Assembly: GCA_024364805.1 (NCBI GenBank)
Contig: CM044500.1
Location: 104,922,690-104,986,689, forward strand
Length of the DNA: 64,000 bases
From: Euprymna scolopes
Taxonomy: Eukaryota > Mollusca > Cephalopoda > Sepiida > Sepiolidae
Direction: 5' to 3'
The translations under genes were made by a program, and so were the position numbers. Under the pieces are notes generated by a model, which was not told where the DNA came from, did no database searches, and was given only the letters and a program-made list of their open reading frames with translations. Positions 33,010 to 44,395 of the stretch are shown in pieces (the first letter of the stretch is position 1; each line of letters starts with the position of its first letter).

Positions 33010-33260
33010 TACTAATGATTGCTTGCTGAAAACAGGTAGTGCGCATTTAAGTTCAAATGACAGTGGGTCTTCCTAGGTTTCCAGTATTCTCTGCTTCTTT
33101 TGATAACTGTTGTAAATAACTTTATATTCTCACAGCAGTTGTTTACCATTAATATTTCACTGGTCGTTGGCTTTCTCTGGAATTTAAGTGACAACAAGCT
33201 TCCCAAAGATTCCAGCATTCTCTCTGTTATTCCAGTAAAAGTCTGAATAATGCTCTCCTT
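33010..33260. repeat. Dispersed repeat, relative of 6475-6720
   Basis: TCTTCCTAGGTTTCCAGTAT, TCTCTGCTTCTTTTGATAAC, then GGTCGTTGGCTTTCTCTGGA and AAGTGACAACAAGCTTCCCA parallel the 6.5-kb copy in order and orientation. The identity is lower than between the 6.3 and 8.1 kb pair. Confidence 0.65.
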
Positions 33261-33414
33261 CAGTATTTTTTGTGTTCTTTCATTAAACCAATGTACCGTT
33301 TTTTATTTATTTAAATTTTTTTTAATTACAGCAAAAACAGAATCACTATTTATTAAGCTGCATTACATATGTCACTTAATCTGTTGAATACTTTTTCATT
33401 AGTTGAGTTCTTCC

Positions 33415-33605
33415 TATATGCCTCCTCACGAGGGCAGAGTTAGACACAAAGTCGGTTTTTAATGTAAGGAAAATCCAGCTTCCCAAAAAAGGGGCACTCT
33501 GAATAGGAACAAAAATAAAAATGATCTGTCTAAAAGGGTTTCTCCTCCACTGATCGAGGTCAGAAAAGGCGATGCAGCATCAGACCAGATACTACACTTG
33601 TCTAC
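33415..33605 (-). mobile_element. U2 snRNA-headed SINE-like repeat, copy 2
   Basis: On the minus strand from 33600: CAAGTGTAGTATCTG, an exact 15-base match to U2 snRNA including GUAGUA. It is followed by GTCTGATGCTGCATCGCC, GGAGGAGAAACCCTTTTAGA, CAGAGTGCCCCTTTTTTGGG, TTACATTAAAAACCGACTTT and GTGTCTAACTCTGCCCTCGT with a terminal hairpin (CTGCCCTC/GAGGAGGCA). Confidence 0.8.
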
Positions 33606-33996
33606 ACTTAACAGAACCGGAATATGAATCATAATGAATTGGAAGGATCGTTGGATTTTTGGTCTATGTATATTGGATTGACGCTTTTTTTCATGTATGG
33701 TTCATTTATATTTTTACCTAAACTTAAGATAATATATGATGTTTAATGATTTTATATTTGCCACTATTTCTGATTTTGGGCTTACTTTTTCATCAATAAA
33801 TATGCGTTTACTTGTCTAGTGAATAAACTTCATGTCCACTAAAATCAACTTTTTTTTTTCTTATTTTTTCAGATTTAGAATCCAGACAGAACTTTAAGTT
33901 GTTTCATTAATTGCTTGAATAGTCTAATTTGAAATTAACTGAAACCAAAGATTTTTTGTTTTTATTTCCGTTTTTTTGGTTTACAAATATTTGTAC

Positions 33997-33997
<1 letters not shown>

Positions 33998-34064
<67 letters not shown>
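33998..34064. repeat. TA microsatellite
   Basis: About 33 TA units. Confidence 0.95.
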
Positions 34065-34066
<2 letters not shown>

Positions 34067-35330
34067 ACGAGTATGTAAATAAAATTTGGAATTAAATTCA
34101 GCAAATCAAAAATTTACGACAAATTTATTATTTGACAAAAATTCAAAGATTTAAAGATTTGTTTTCCTTATTCCATGGAGTTTCAATACATGGCTCATAT
34201 CACCAGAGGAAATAATCTATAATTATGACTAAATAACTAAACTTTCTTTTTATCAGCACTGATAATGGATATATAAATTCATTATATAAGTTAGTATTCA
34301 TTACATTTTTGAGATTTGTGTAGCTGAGGACTAATACAAAAGAGAAAGAAGAACATTAAAATAAAATATATCATTTTCTTCAATTTTGGAAGAAATACAA
34401 CCCACACATTCACCTGTCAATTCTAGTAGAGACTAAGATCTTATAATTAAAAATTAATTAATTTTGATACATTTGAAATATTTGGAAATTTAATTGTGTA
34501 TGTTTTATATTTTATTATGATACCATAACTATTAAAGCCCAAAAACATAAATTTAATTATGAAGCTTTTCAAATAGTTTATAAAATATCGAATTCAACAA
34601 TTAAATTTATTTATAAATTAAAAAGAATCTATTTATTGGTCCCATTTAGATTCAAATAATTACGACTGCAATTCATTATTTGATGTGTTTGTAATAAAAA
34701 AATATTTAACATTTATCATTCTTCTTTACAATCACACAACTATGAAAAAAAGGCAGCTTAATTTAATAGACCAACAATTTGGGTAGATACTCCAAACACC
34801 ATTTATAGCAAACTTCATTCTGATGGGCAAATTTTGCGTTTATGATGATGAAAAAGGAAAAGTCAGGGTTTTGATTATCTAGAGTTACTTCCCTTTCAAT
34901 ATGTCATTTTTTTTTCAACAGACTATAAAGGGGGAGGTAACTTTGATCAGTAATGATTCTCTTTTGAAATTGATTGTGAAGGAAAAAAGTTTACTTTCCT
35001 TGAAACAATTTCCTTGAGACAAAATTGATTTTAAGATTTTTTATGACTTCATTTCATTGGCAAGTCAGAATAATTAAGCCAGAATATCATATCTTTTTTC
35101 CAGAGGCATGGACTCTTTTTTATAACCTTTCGTATTTTATCACAGTAAAATTATGTGTTGTAGAAAAAAATCATGAAATTGTTTTTCAAAAGAAGTTGAT
35201 TCGATTTCTGCTTATCTCTCTTGTTTCATGCAAATATTCCAGTTTAACTCAGTTGCATGATGTTTTAAATGAGATCTCGTTAATTACTGCACTGCAATAA
35301 GCAAAATTAAGTTGATACACCTGTTCTTAT
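34065..35330. other. AT-rich non-coding stretch with a duplicated block
   Basis: No gene recognised. The block GAGTTACTTCCCTTTCAATA, then AACAGACTATAAAGG and TTGATCAGTAATGATTCTC (34878-34965), recurs in weaker form at 36430-36500. The frame at 35025-35300 has no recognisable motif. Confidence 0.45.
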
Positions 35331-35337
35331 TATATAA

Positions 35338-35415
35338 CTGAAGTTAAGAAACATTGGACCTGGTTAGTACCAGGTGAATCACTATTTGGTAATATTAGAT
35401 GCTGTATGTATATTT
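35338..35415 (+). pseudogene. 5S rRNA-derived relic
   Basis: GAAGTTAAGAAACATTGGAC, CTGGTTAGTACCAGGTGAAT, CACTATTTGGTAATATTAGA and TGCTGTATG follow the 3' half of 5S rRNA (AAGTTAAGCAACGT, CTGGTTAGTACTTGG, TGACC, GGAATACCAGGTGCTGTA). The downstream DNA does not resemble the body of the other two 5S-SINE copies, so this may be a separate 5S pseudogene or an older family. Confidence 0.7.
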
Positions 35416-37600
35416 GCCAATTTTGATGGCGACATCTCTTTGCAAAAACCATCATTGTTATATTCCCTGACCTGATATAAATGTGAATGAAGTCTGCTGG
35501 TGAATTTAATATTCCCTAGAAACTTTTTTTGAGGAAGCTGGACCAACTGAACCAGAGTGAATGCTACAAGAGAGATATAATAAATGTTTATAAAAAATTG
35601 GGCTCAAATTTGACACCTAATTTTATTAGAAGTTATATCTAGTAATTTTGACCTATTGATCCTTGTATTTTTTTTTTTCAATTTTTCTGGTATAGCTTTA
35701 AATACCAGAACTAAGATTATTAAAAAAATTATTTACTTTGGATTAAAAATGGAAAAAAAAAAGTGTTGCATTAATAAACTGTCATTAAAAGTTTTAAAAT
35801 AATTGAAAAAAAAAAAAAAAAAAAATAGAAAGTAAAATTTGTCGATTTTGTTTCTGCTTAATTTAAAACAAATTTGATTCAGCTTCTTTTTTTATCAGGT
35901 TCCAAGTAAATTGCTTAAATTAATAATTATTTATACCTATTGGGTCACATGTTGAAAATATTTTTACTTTGGAAACTTTTGGCTAAAGGAATTATTTGCT
36001 CTTAACAATAATTTATAACAAGATGCTTTTGTTCATATGTTAATCTTTTTTTGTTTTGTTCAAAAACAACAGTTTTCTTTGCTATTCAATAGAAAGAGTT
36101 TGCACTAAGAGACTTTAACGTTAAGACAAAGAATGAACGCAGCACAAAGTTGAAAATGGCAATTTCTTCTCAACGGTTTACTTTTCTTTCATTTTTATTA
36201 GATAATACATGTCATAAAGAAATGAGAACTGCTAGAAATATGATTGAAGATTTAGATTTGCTATTTAAAAATTAAAGATACTATTCCACCCACCCTTTCC
36301 AAAAAATATTTCGTTGATTAAATGAACATATACAGTTGGAAAATTAAACGAAGCCAATCTGTTTAATTTTCCTGAATAAGAAACATTTTTGGTAAAAATA
36401 TTTGAGTTATGGAAAATAAAGGCTAATTAGAGTTTCTTCCCTTTCAATACGTCTAACTTTATACAGATTATAATTACTGATCAGTAATTCTCTTGATATG
36501 ATGGTTAAAGTTGGATATAATGGAAAAAGTTAAAAAAAATGTTATAATTATATACATTTAATAAAAAAAGATAATCGAAGCATTAGAGTAGATAAAATAA
36601 ATATTTACATAATTATTAATTTAATCTATCTCCTAAAAAATAATACTTTGTTTGAAATAATATAATTTTTTATCTTGGTTCTCAAACTAATAATAAAAAC
36701 TTGTATTCTCCCCTTAATATCCTAATTTTGATAAAATATAAAACTTTGAAACAATTTAACATGTATATACAATAAACTCGAATACATTTTTGATAAAAAG
36801 TAGGTTCTAATAAAAAAAAGTACTTAGATACTTTTTTCTTTGTTTAATAATTAACAGGCTAGCAAACTTATATTATATGACTTAATTACTCAAACGTCAA
36901 TTAGGATGTTAATAGATTATTAACATATAGATTATTTTTTACTAGTTTGTAATATATATATTAGTACTGCCATTACAATTTCAGAAGTCATTTTGTAGCT
37001 CTTAAAATAACATGTATATAAAAATGTAACTAAAAAAGATTAAAATATATATATAAAAAAACAAAGAAAATATTTTCACTTAGTAAACAACTAAAATATT
37101 GATTCTTACTAAATTGAAAATGATTAATCAGATTTTTTTTTTTTACATGTATTTAACATACAAAATGCGCGCGCTTACATGCATATAGATGCAAAACAAA
37201 ATACTCTCTCCGCAAACACAAACTTAATTCGAAATTATGAATAAAAATCTGTGAAAGTTAATATTGCTAGTGCCGGGGAAAACAATGCTTCAAATTATAA
37301 ACAAATGAAGAATTTGCTAGGAAAAATAAAATGTAGAGAAAGACAGAGAGAGTGGGGGTATAGGTATAGAAAAGAAGCCATAATATGATTAAAAAACAAA
37401 ACTGTTTAAACTATTCAAGTATTTTTAAGGTATTTACATTTTTTTTATATCAAATGAATATAGTCTTTAAATTTGGCAGTTGAAAGTGATTATTTAGAAT
37501 AAAGTAAATGTCTAAATTAACTTTTTAACTTGTATAAAACTGAATATTCATGTCAATATTTGGTTCTTGTTCAGAATTCAACAAATTAAAAAAATAACAA
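35416..37600. other. AT-rich non-coding stretch
   Basis: No gene, RNA or element recognised beyond poly-A/T runs (for example 35808-35825). Confidence 0.55.
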
Positions 37601-37604
37601 AAAT

Positions 37605-39080
37605 CTTTGTTATACATATCCGTTACAGAGAGAAAATGTCATATCCCCAAAATCTGATAAATTGATCAAGTATTTTTTTTACTAAGGAAATAAAATCGGT
37701 AAATATCCAGATACGCTACAACAGAACACCAACCACTCTAATTTGTTTTTTTTATAGGTAATTGAGGTCGCTGACAACGAATCTGATAGTCAAACTTGGG
37801 GCAAATTTACCGTTTGCATGGTATTAACCCCTGAACCCACGAACTACTTTCCACCATTTTGCAGCTTCCGTTTAAGCTACGTGCGTGCGCTGTAGCATAA
37901 ACAACGGCTTCATCAAGCAAACTACGCTACACACGTGCGCACTGTAGCATAAACAATGGCTTCAACAAGCAAACTGCCTTCTCACATGGTGTACAAATCT
38001 TCCGCAGAAAATTTGAAATTAGATGAAAAAGAAATAAAGCAAGAAAAGAAAAGCACATCAAGTTGGGGAGGGGGTGTAATTTAATTTTTTTTTTTTCCAG
38101 AACATAGAATTTTCTAATTTTCAAAAATACATTATAGCACTTTTTGGGTGAAAAATTTTAAATTAGCCGAAAAAGAAATAAAACAAGCGAAAGCACTCCA
38201 AGTTGAGGAGAGGTAGGGGGTCAATTTAATTGTTTGTTTTTTTTCCTGGAACATAGAATTTTCAAATTTTCAAAAAGTAACGCACCGACATTTACCAATT
38301 AGAACACCATTTAACATTTTTCAAAGATTTTACATTTTTCAAAGATGTTAAATGGTGTTCTAATTGGTAAATGTCGGTGCATTACTTACGGAAAAACGGT
38401 TAACTAAACTGCAGAAGCACCTAAGCCACATAAGTTCTATAATTGAATCCCCCTCTCACAAAAAAAAAAGAACGAAAAACATAAAAATGTTTGGTGCTTA
38501 TGTTTTTGTAAACCGCATTAAAAACTACGTGAGACAAAGAAAAAAAAAAAGGTCCTTCAATTTGTTGTACTTTTCTTTAATTGTAAGTCATTAAAAAATG
38601 TCAGTCCGTAATTTTTTGATTGATACGCCATGTGAGAAGGCAATTTGCTAGGTGAAGCAAGCCGTCGTTTATGCTGCAACGCTCGTAGCATAAATAGAAG
38701 CTGTAAAATGGTGGAAAGTAGTTCGAGGGTTCAGGGGTTAATACCATGCAAACGGTAAATTTGCCCCAAGTTTGACTATCAGATTCGTTGTCAGCGACCT
38801 CAATTACCCAAACGAAAACAAATTAGAGTGGTCAGTGTTCTGTTGTAGCGTATCTGGATATTTACCATCAAATTTTATTTGGAAGCGAAGGTATTACATC
38901 TCGTATTGCTTACAACTCAGTTCGAACTACCATGAATAAAATTCAGCATTATAATGGCTACGATTTACTCTTAATCATTAAAAAAAAATTCTATGTGAAA
39001 AAAACTACTCGATCAATTCATGTAATTTTTGGAATATGACAATTTCATTGCGTGATGGATATGTACATCATGAAGATGTA
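37605..39080. mobile_element. Foldback/MITE family M2, copy split by a second foldback
   Basis: The left arm ACATATCCGTTACAGAGAGA, then AATGTCATATCCCCAAAATC and AATTGATCAAGTATTTTTTT (37613-37680), is inverted at 38990-39075 (ACTCGATCAATTCATG, TTTTTGGAATATGACAATTT, GATGGATATGTACATC). The intact relative at 40320-40650 gives the order of the inside. The copy is interrupted at 37697/38874 by family M3. With M3 and one ATC removed, the join AAATAAAATCAAATTTTATT matches AATAAAATCAAATTTTATTA of the intact copy. Confidence 0.8.
37697..38873. mobile_element. Large foldback element M3, 1.18 kb, inserted in M2
   Basis: Ends GGTAAATATCCAGATACGCT and its exact complement close the element, with ATC on each outer side as a 3-bp target duplication. 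The arms extend about 300 bp inwards, with matching blocks such as GGTAATTGAGGTCGCTGACA, ACGAATCTGATAGTCAAACT, TTGGGGCAAATTTACCG and ATGGTGGAAAGTAGTTCG in complement. The centre has a second near-perfect inverted repeat (38281-38386; ACCGACATTTACCAATTAGA and complement). The left half also holds an internal direct duplication (38000-38110, 38150-38275). There is no transposase. A 3-bp duplication and long inverted ends would suit a PIF/Harbinger-, CACTA- or Zator-mobilised element; the family is not decided. Confidence 0.8.
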
Positions 39081-39549
39081 ACTGTATTTTTTTTTTTTTT
39101 TTAATATGGTTGAATTCTGGACAACAACCCAGTGTTTTTATGTATTGTAGCCATTTTCTTTTCGATTAGTTGTTATTCTTTTTAATGTATTGCAGCCATT
39201 TTCTTTTCGATAAGTTGCTATTCTTTAATTTTGACTAGTGTGTTGTTAAACCTTTAAAATATAATCACCGTTTTTGATATTTAAATATTTGTAAAATATT
39301 AATGAGCGTTTCAGAATTGTAAAAATAAATATATACACTAAAATTTAATTTTGAAAAAGAAAGTGAAAAAAGTACTTATGTCAACTTTATAGGAACGAAT
39401 AGATCAACTGTACATGCGTCATTGTATAAACGAGTGTATACTAATTTAATAATCTTGTTTTTTACTTAATAGCCTAGAAAATGAGTATTTTCTTTTTATT
39501 ATTCTTTAAAATTCTTGGTTATTCTTAAGTTCTGCATGTCTGTTTGCTT

Positions 39550-39745
39550 CCGTTTTCTGCTTCCCGTTCTGCTTCATGATGAATGTCTTGGAAAAGTCCC
39601 TTCTAGGTACATATTTACCAGTTTAAAAATATTCTGTTACTCTGAAAAAGAGCCAAGTTTGTTTGCTTGATATAAAAGTGGTAACAAGGGACTTTTCCTA
39701 GGCATTCATCATGAAGTAGAACGGTCAACAGAAAATGGAAATAAA
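39550..39745. mobile_element. Hairpin MITE, about 195 bp
   Basis: CCGTTCTGCTTCATGATGAA, TGTCTTGGAAAAGTCCCTT on the left and AAGGGACTTTTCCTAGGCAT, TCATCATGAAGTAGAACGG on the right are inverted. The loop region is about 80 bp. No second copy seen. Confidence 0.75.
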
Positions 39746-39774
39746 CAAAGGCATGCTGAACTTGAAGATAACCA

Positions 39775-39840
39775 AACTGGCTTTTATTAAAACAAATGTC
39801 TGTAAAAGGTTTCGTGAATTTTTTTTTAGTCATAATTCTT

Positions 39841-39881
<41 letters not shown>

Positions 39882-39945
39882 AATGGCGGTTATAACATTG
39901 TAATGTTTGTTAAAATTTCTTTTTAAATTTGATGAAAGTTTAAAG
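39775..39945 (+). mobile_element. Fragment of the mariner-like element (right-hand part)
   Basis: TTATTAAAACAAATGTCTGT, AAAAGGTTTCGTGAATTTTT, then a poly-T (39842-39875), AAATCAAATGGCGGTTATAA and CATTGTAATGTTTGTTA match 43868-43985 of the mariner-like element, in the same orientation. Confidence 0.65.
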
Positions 39946-40319
39946 AAATGAATCAAACTATAGATAATTTAAAATAGGAAAGGATTCGTTGGGACAGGAT
40001 TTGGCAGTATATCAGCATGTTGCATATAGATGTCACCTTCTGAAAATATTTTATGGAAAAAAAACCAAACAAACAAAATGGTGGTAAACATACATTACAA
40101 ATACATGCACATGGTTTGATATATATGCATAAATCAAACAATTGTTGTTGCTGAAGTTATAATAATCACAATTTTTTTTTTTTATTAAATTAATAAATAA
40201 AAAGATGTTTTTGTTAAAATTCTTAGAACCATTGGCAAACATGTAGAACATGAAACATAACAAAAAAGGGTTCTTATTTAGAATTCGACCTAAAAAATAC
40301 AGACTATACAGACAAATCT

Positions 40320-40650
40320 TTATGATGTATGTACCTGTCACGGAACAAAGATGTCATATTCCAAAAAATCACATAAATTGATTAAATAGTTTTATTTTTT
40401 AATAATAAAATCAAATTTTATTATGAGCAAGACTAGAGAGTCATGAATTTTAGAATGTGTTAAAATTCAAGGATGACAACACAATTTAACTACCGAGATT
40501 TATGGACTGTACAGTGACTATCAAAAATTATTAATCGCCAAAAATTCGTAAAGTTTGATTTTTTTAATTAAAAACAAAATACTTGATTTATTTATGTGAT
40601 TTTTGGAATATGATATATTCGTTCTGTGACGAGTACATACACCATTAATA
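40320..40650. mobile_element. Foldback/MITE family M2, intact copy
   Basis: Inverted ends of about 50 bp: GATGTATGTACCTGTCACGG, AACAAAGATGTCATATTCCA, AAAATCACATAAATTGATTA, and the complement at 40585-40645. The 330-bp copy has no coding capacity. It serves as the unoccupied reference for the insertion at 37697. Confidence 0.8.
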
Positions 40651-40792
40651 TTTTCTGTATTTTTAAATTAAGTATAATTTTAAATAAGCACCCAAAAAAA
40701 GACTTGCTGTGCTTAGGCAGTGGTCAGTGGGGGAAAAGGGGAGATGTGCTTTCAGTACTCAGTCGTGTCAGCTATGACAACAAGTGCAACTA

Positions 40793-40795
<3 letters not shown>

Positions 40796-40834
<39 letters not shown>
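40796..40834. repeat. GT microsatellite
   Basis: About 19 GT units. Confidence 0.95.
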
Positions 40835-40836
<2 letters not shown>

Positions 40837-41064
40837 ACAGCAGTGAAGACAAGATAGTGGACAACAAATAAAAAAGAGAAGGTAAAAAAAGAAAAGAAAA
40901 AGATAATTTAAGAGTCTAGAATCCTCTTTCCCTGCAAAAAAAAAAAAAAAAAAAATCATTCAATTTAATCCTTATTACATTATAATGACCATTTCTTATA
41001 TTTGGTGCCGAGGAGTAATTCTTAATCATAGGTCAAACTCGATATTTTTTTTCTTTATTAACTT

Positions 41065-41375
41065 TATCAAGGCCTGGAAGCCACTCAAGAGTAAGGGTTA
41101 ATAAGTGTCAGGCGAGACAACACCGTGATGATCAGTCAAGGTGGAAATTGGAGGAGTTAATTTATTTTAGAGGACGGCTCATAAAGAATTTGTTTACACT
41201 GGACTTGAAAATGACCATATCAAAGTCAGCTGGGAAGCAGCTCCACGGTACTGTGTTCCACAGACGAGCAGTTATAGGACAAAAAGCTCTGCTTATGGAA
41301 TTTTTGTTTAGCTTTTAGCACACACAGAGTGTAAGGGGAATTGTTGATAGTGGCTGTAGCTAGGAAGATATGCAG
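41065..41375 (-). mobile_element. LINE 3' fragment, CR1/Jockey-type, second subfamily
   Basis: The minus strand reads TVPWSCFPADFDMVIFKSSV, NKFFMSRPLK, a version of the WNSLP...F..DLK.FKCNVN block. It matches 58470-58770 along its length (AGCAGCTCCACGGTACTGTG, TTCCACAGACGAGCAGTTAT, AGGGTTAATAAGTGTCAGGC). Confidence 0.75.
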
Positions 41376-41544
41376 AAATGCATTAAATAAAAATGATTTT
41401 ACTTTGTAATTTGTGGTTGATTTATATTAAGAAAAAAGGATTTGTAACCAATTCAACACTGGCATCATAAAATCCTGTATACCTTATCTTTTAATGGAGA
41501 TATAAGAAATGGAATTAAAGCATAAGAAAATATTGTACAATTAT

Positions 41545-41547
<3 letters not shown>

Positions 41548-41590
<43 letters not shown>

Positions 41591-42165
41591 AATGAATGAT
41601 AAACGTCTATATTCCAAAGTTCATGATGTTGGCCATCTTACAATTTATTCCTGTCATTCAGTTGACATTTACAATTCTTGACAATATTTGTCTCGTAGCA
41701 CAAAATCAATCATTCAATTATTATATCAATCAGTGAATCTATTTTCCCCTTAACATCAGAAGAAATAGCAACAACCAATCCATCAAAGGGAGATAAAGTG
41801 CATTTTGACATGATTAAAATCTGAAAATTGGAAGAGAAGCTGTAAATACCTTATTTCTAAATTCAAAATGGCGTAATGTAAACATGTAAGAAATTTACAG
41901 CTTCCCTTCCAATTTTCGGATTTTTAATCATGTCAAAACACACTTTCTTCTTTTGATAGATTGATTGTTGCTATTTCTTCTGATGAGTTAAGGGCAAAAT
42001 AGATTCACTGATTGATATAATAATTAAGTGATTGATTTTGTGCAACAAAATACTTACTGTCAAGAATTGTAAATGTCAATTGAATCAAAGGAATAAATTG
42101 TAAGATGGTCAACATCATGAACTTTGGAATATAGACTTTGTCATTCATTCTTTATATTGCTCTGT
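41548..42165. mobile_element. Large foldback element, about 570 bp, beside a TA tract
   Basis: A TA tract (41548-41589) is followed by a palindrome centred near 41870. Left blocks TGAATGAATGATAAACGTC, ATATTCCAAAGTTCATGATG, TTGGCCATCTTACAATTTAT, AATTGGAAGAGAAGCTGTAA recur in complement on the right as TTACAGCTTCCCTTCCAATT, ATAAATTGTAAGATGGTCAA, CATCATGAACTTTGGAATAT, GACTTTGTCATTCATTC. The arms are about 240-280 bp and well matched, so this is a fairly young or folded-copy element. No open frame. Confidence 0.85.
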
Positions 42166-42546
42166 AATTACATTGAGCTTCTTAAATAAGGATTGGTATA
42201 TATTGTAAGGAAATAAAGTATATTTCTACAGAAATATATATACAAGTATAAATAAAAATTGTAAATCAGAAATTTACATGTGCAGATTTATTTTTCGACA
42301 GAATACCTCCAATAAAAAAAAAAAAGGCGGTGAAATATCCTTATTCTGCAGAGTTTCAAAGAATGTAATGTTCTTCTCGTCACAGGATAGAAATTGGTTA
42401 GTAGATTATATATATAGCATGGGGCTAGAATCTGCTGGTTTTAACATTTTCTGAAAATGCATTTTATTACGGTGGTTATAAAATGTATAATTAGGTTTGT
42501 AAAATAATTTTTGTATATAGTGTTTGTGTAACATAATCTTTTAGAA

Positions 42547-42597
42547 AAGTTCGTATAAAATTTGTCGGGGGTATAAACAAACCCCTGACAAATTTTA
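42547..42597. repeat. Short near-perfect hairpin
   Basis: GTATAAAATTTGTCGGGGGT and ACCCCTGACAAATTTTATAC flank a short TTAAACAA-like loop. A stem of about 20 bp. It could be a tiny MITE or a transcript hairpin; nothing nearby decides. Confidence 0.65.
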
Positions 42598-42632
42598 TAC
42601 AAACATTGCTATATATTTGCCTAAATTACCAC

Positions 42633-42837
42633 ATATATATATATATATATATAGTTTTTAAATCCCTGAAACAGTGTTCCATGATCCCTGAAATAACATT
42701 AGGACTAATGTAATTTCTTGAAAGTAAATTAATAGTGATTGCAGGAGATTAATCGACTTGCTGGCGAAATGATTTTTCAACGAAGAACTAAAAATTATTT
42801 TTTCTTATATAGTTTTAAATGTTGAAAAACTTCCAAG

Positions 42838-42893
<56 letters not shown>
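42633..42893. repeat. TA microsatellites
   Basis: Two TA tracts, 42633-42652 and 42839-42893, with unassigned AT-rich sequence between them. Confidence 0.9.
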
Positions 42894-42895
<2 letters not shown>

Positions 42896-42980
42896 AAGGA
42901 CGTTAAGTTTCCAAAGTTCTTCAGTTTGTAAATTCGAATTTCTGAACTATATATCTATCTATATATATATATATATATAT

Positions 42981-44156
42981 AGGATGTCCTAAAATAATGT
43001 ATACACTCTTAGAATCGGTATAATTCGTTAAATGGATTTAAATAAAATTGATTGAAGAGAAAGCATACACAGTGTAAAATTGTGAGAATAAAATTTACAA
43101 AAAACATAGAAAATTAGCTTTTAATAAATGCTATTTAGGGTAGTGTTGGTTTGTATTATATAATAATTTATATAATAATTTATATAATAATTTATATAAT
43201 AATTTATATAATAATTTATATAATAATAATTTTCAATTTCGTTATTACATTTTGCATTATAAGTAATGTTATTACATTTGATGTTGTAATTTGATTTTCT
43301 AAATTATAATTCGTTAAATTCTATTGGGCAAGTTTACTACCGTGATCATTATTTTGGTCTTTATAACCGATAACACTGTGTTATTACCTTAATAGCGACG
43401 GTTTCAAGATGTTTAATATACTTTTGAAAATGCATATCTCCCAAAGTACATGTGACACATTAGTGCAATTCATATCTCGGAAGGGCTAGATACAGCAGTT
43501 TTCTTAACTTAAAAAATAAAAATTTTTCACAAGTCAGTTGGAAAAAGGTGAAATTAATACACCTACGTGATTTTAGCAATAAAGACAAACTTTTTCTACC
43601 TTCCATAACTTTTTTTTAACCTGGCCCCAGCCAGTACTTTTAAAGCTGTGAAGAAATGGACCTAATAAACCTCCAGCAATATTTCATCCGGTATTTGAAC
43701 ATATTCTTTTTCAATTGCTTCTCTTAGTTCTGCTATTGTTTCGGGTTTTCTACTGTTGTGTTTAAGAAATAGCCCACAAAGGAAATTTGACGATGTCAAA
43801 TATCGTGACCCATTTGGAAATTTATCCTATCTTAAAAATTGTGGATGAAGTAATAAATAGGGATTTCATTAAAACAAATATCTATAACAGGATTTGGAGA
43901 ATATTTTTGATGAGTACAATATAGCTGTAATTCTTTTCTGAAAATTTGAATAGCGGTTATAACATTGTGAAGTTCGTTATAATTCATTAAATAAAATTTT
44001 TTTTTTTTAATCTTATTAAAAATTGTGGTTGAAAATATTTTTTGTAACGACTGTGTACTGCCACCCCTTATTTCAATCCATCTGTTTTGCAGATTTTAAT
44101 CCTGATAAGCTTCCAGAGTGAGAAGGTGCACAATCTACATACATTATTTTGGGACA

Positions 44157-44159
<3 letters not shown>
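42981..44159 (-). mobile_element. Mariner-like element with both ends, broken transposase
   Basis: Ends GGATGTCCTAAAATAATGTA (left) and, in complement, GGTGTCCCAAAATAATGTAT (right) are inverted and lie directly beside TA tracts, so the element appears to have entered TA repeats. The minus strand at 43662-43820 reads PNGSRYLTSSNFLCGLFLKH, then SRKPETIAELREAIEKEYVQ, IPDEILLEVY. That is the mariner/Tc1-type C-terminus (PRSPDLTP.DFFLWG.LK, then P.T...L...I..E...IP.E.L..V). The third catalytic aspartate position reads Y. The remainder is disrupted. Five 15-bp units of TATAATAATTTATA occur at 43155-43225. Partial copies lie at 39775-39945 and 45245-45475. Confidence 0.8.

Positions 44160-44207
<48 letters not shown>
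44160..44207. repeat. TA microsatellite
   Basis: About 24 TA units at the right end of the mariner-like element. Confidence 0.95.
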
Positions 44208-44209
<2 letters not shown>

Positions 44210-44311
44210 TTTAGGATGTGTTCGTATGGTAAAATCCAGAGAATATTCACTGAGTTTATATAATAATGCTCAACAGCAAATATAGCTAGTTATATATTAA
44301 TATTAATTTGT

Positions 44312-44395
44312 ACAACGACAAGAGACCTCTGGTCTTATTTGAGGCTAGTCATTTAATCTTAAATGACTAGCTTCGAATAAGGCCAGAGGTCGCTT
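44312..44395. repeat. Inverted repeat upstream of hammerhead-like sequence
   Basis: ACGACAAGAGACCTCTGGTC, TTATTTGAGGCTAGTCATTT and the complement AAATGACTAGCTTCGAATAA, GGCCAGAGGTCGCTTGTCG form arms of about 40 bp. It looks like two copies of one retroposon end facing each other, the right one continuing into the ribozyme-like sequence. Confidence 0.7.

Noticed and set aside
35025-35300. 91-residue plus-strand ORF
   Set aside because: Composition is what AT-rich DNA gives by chance; no motif, no splice sites, no neighbours.
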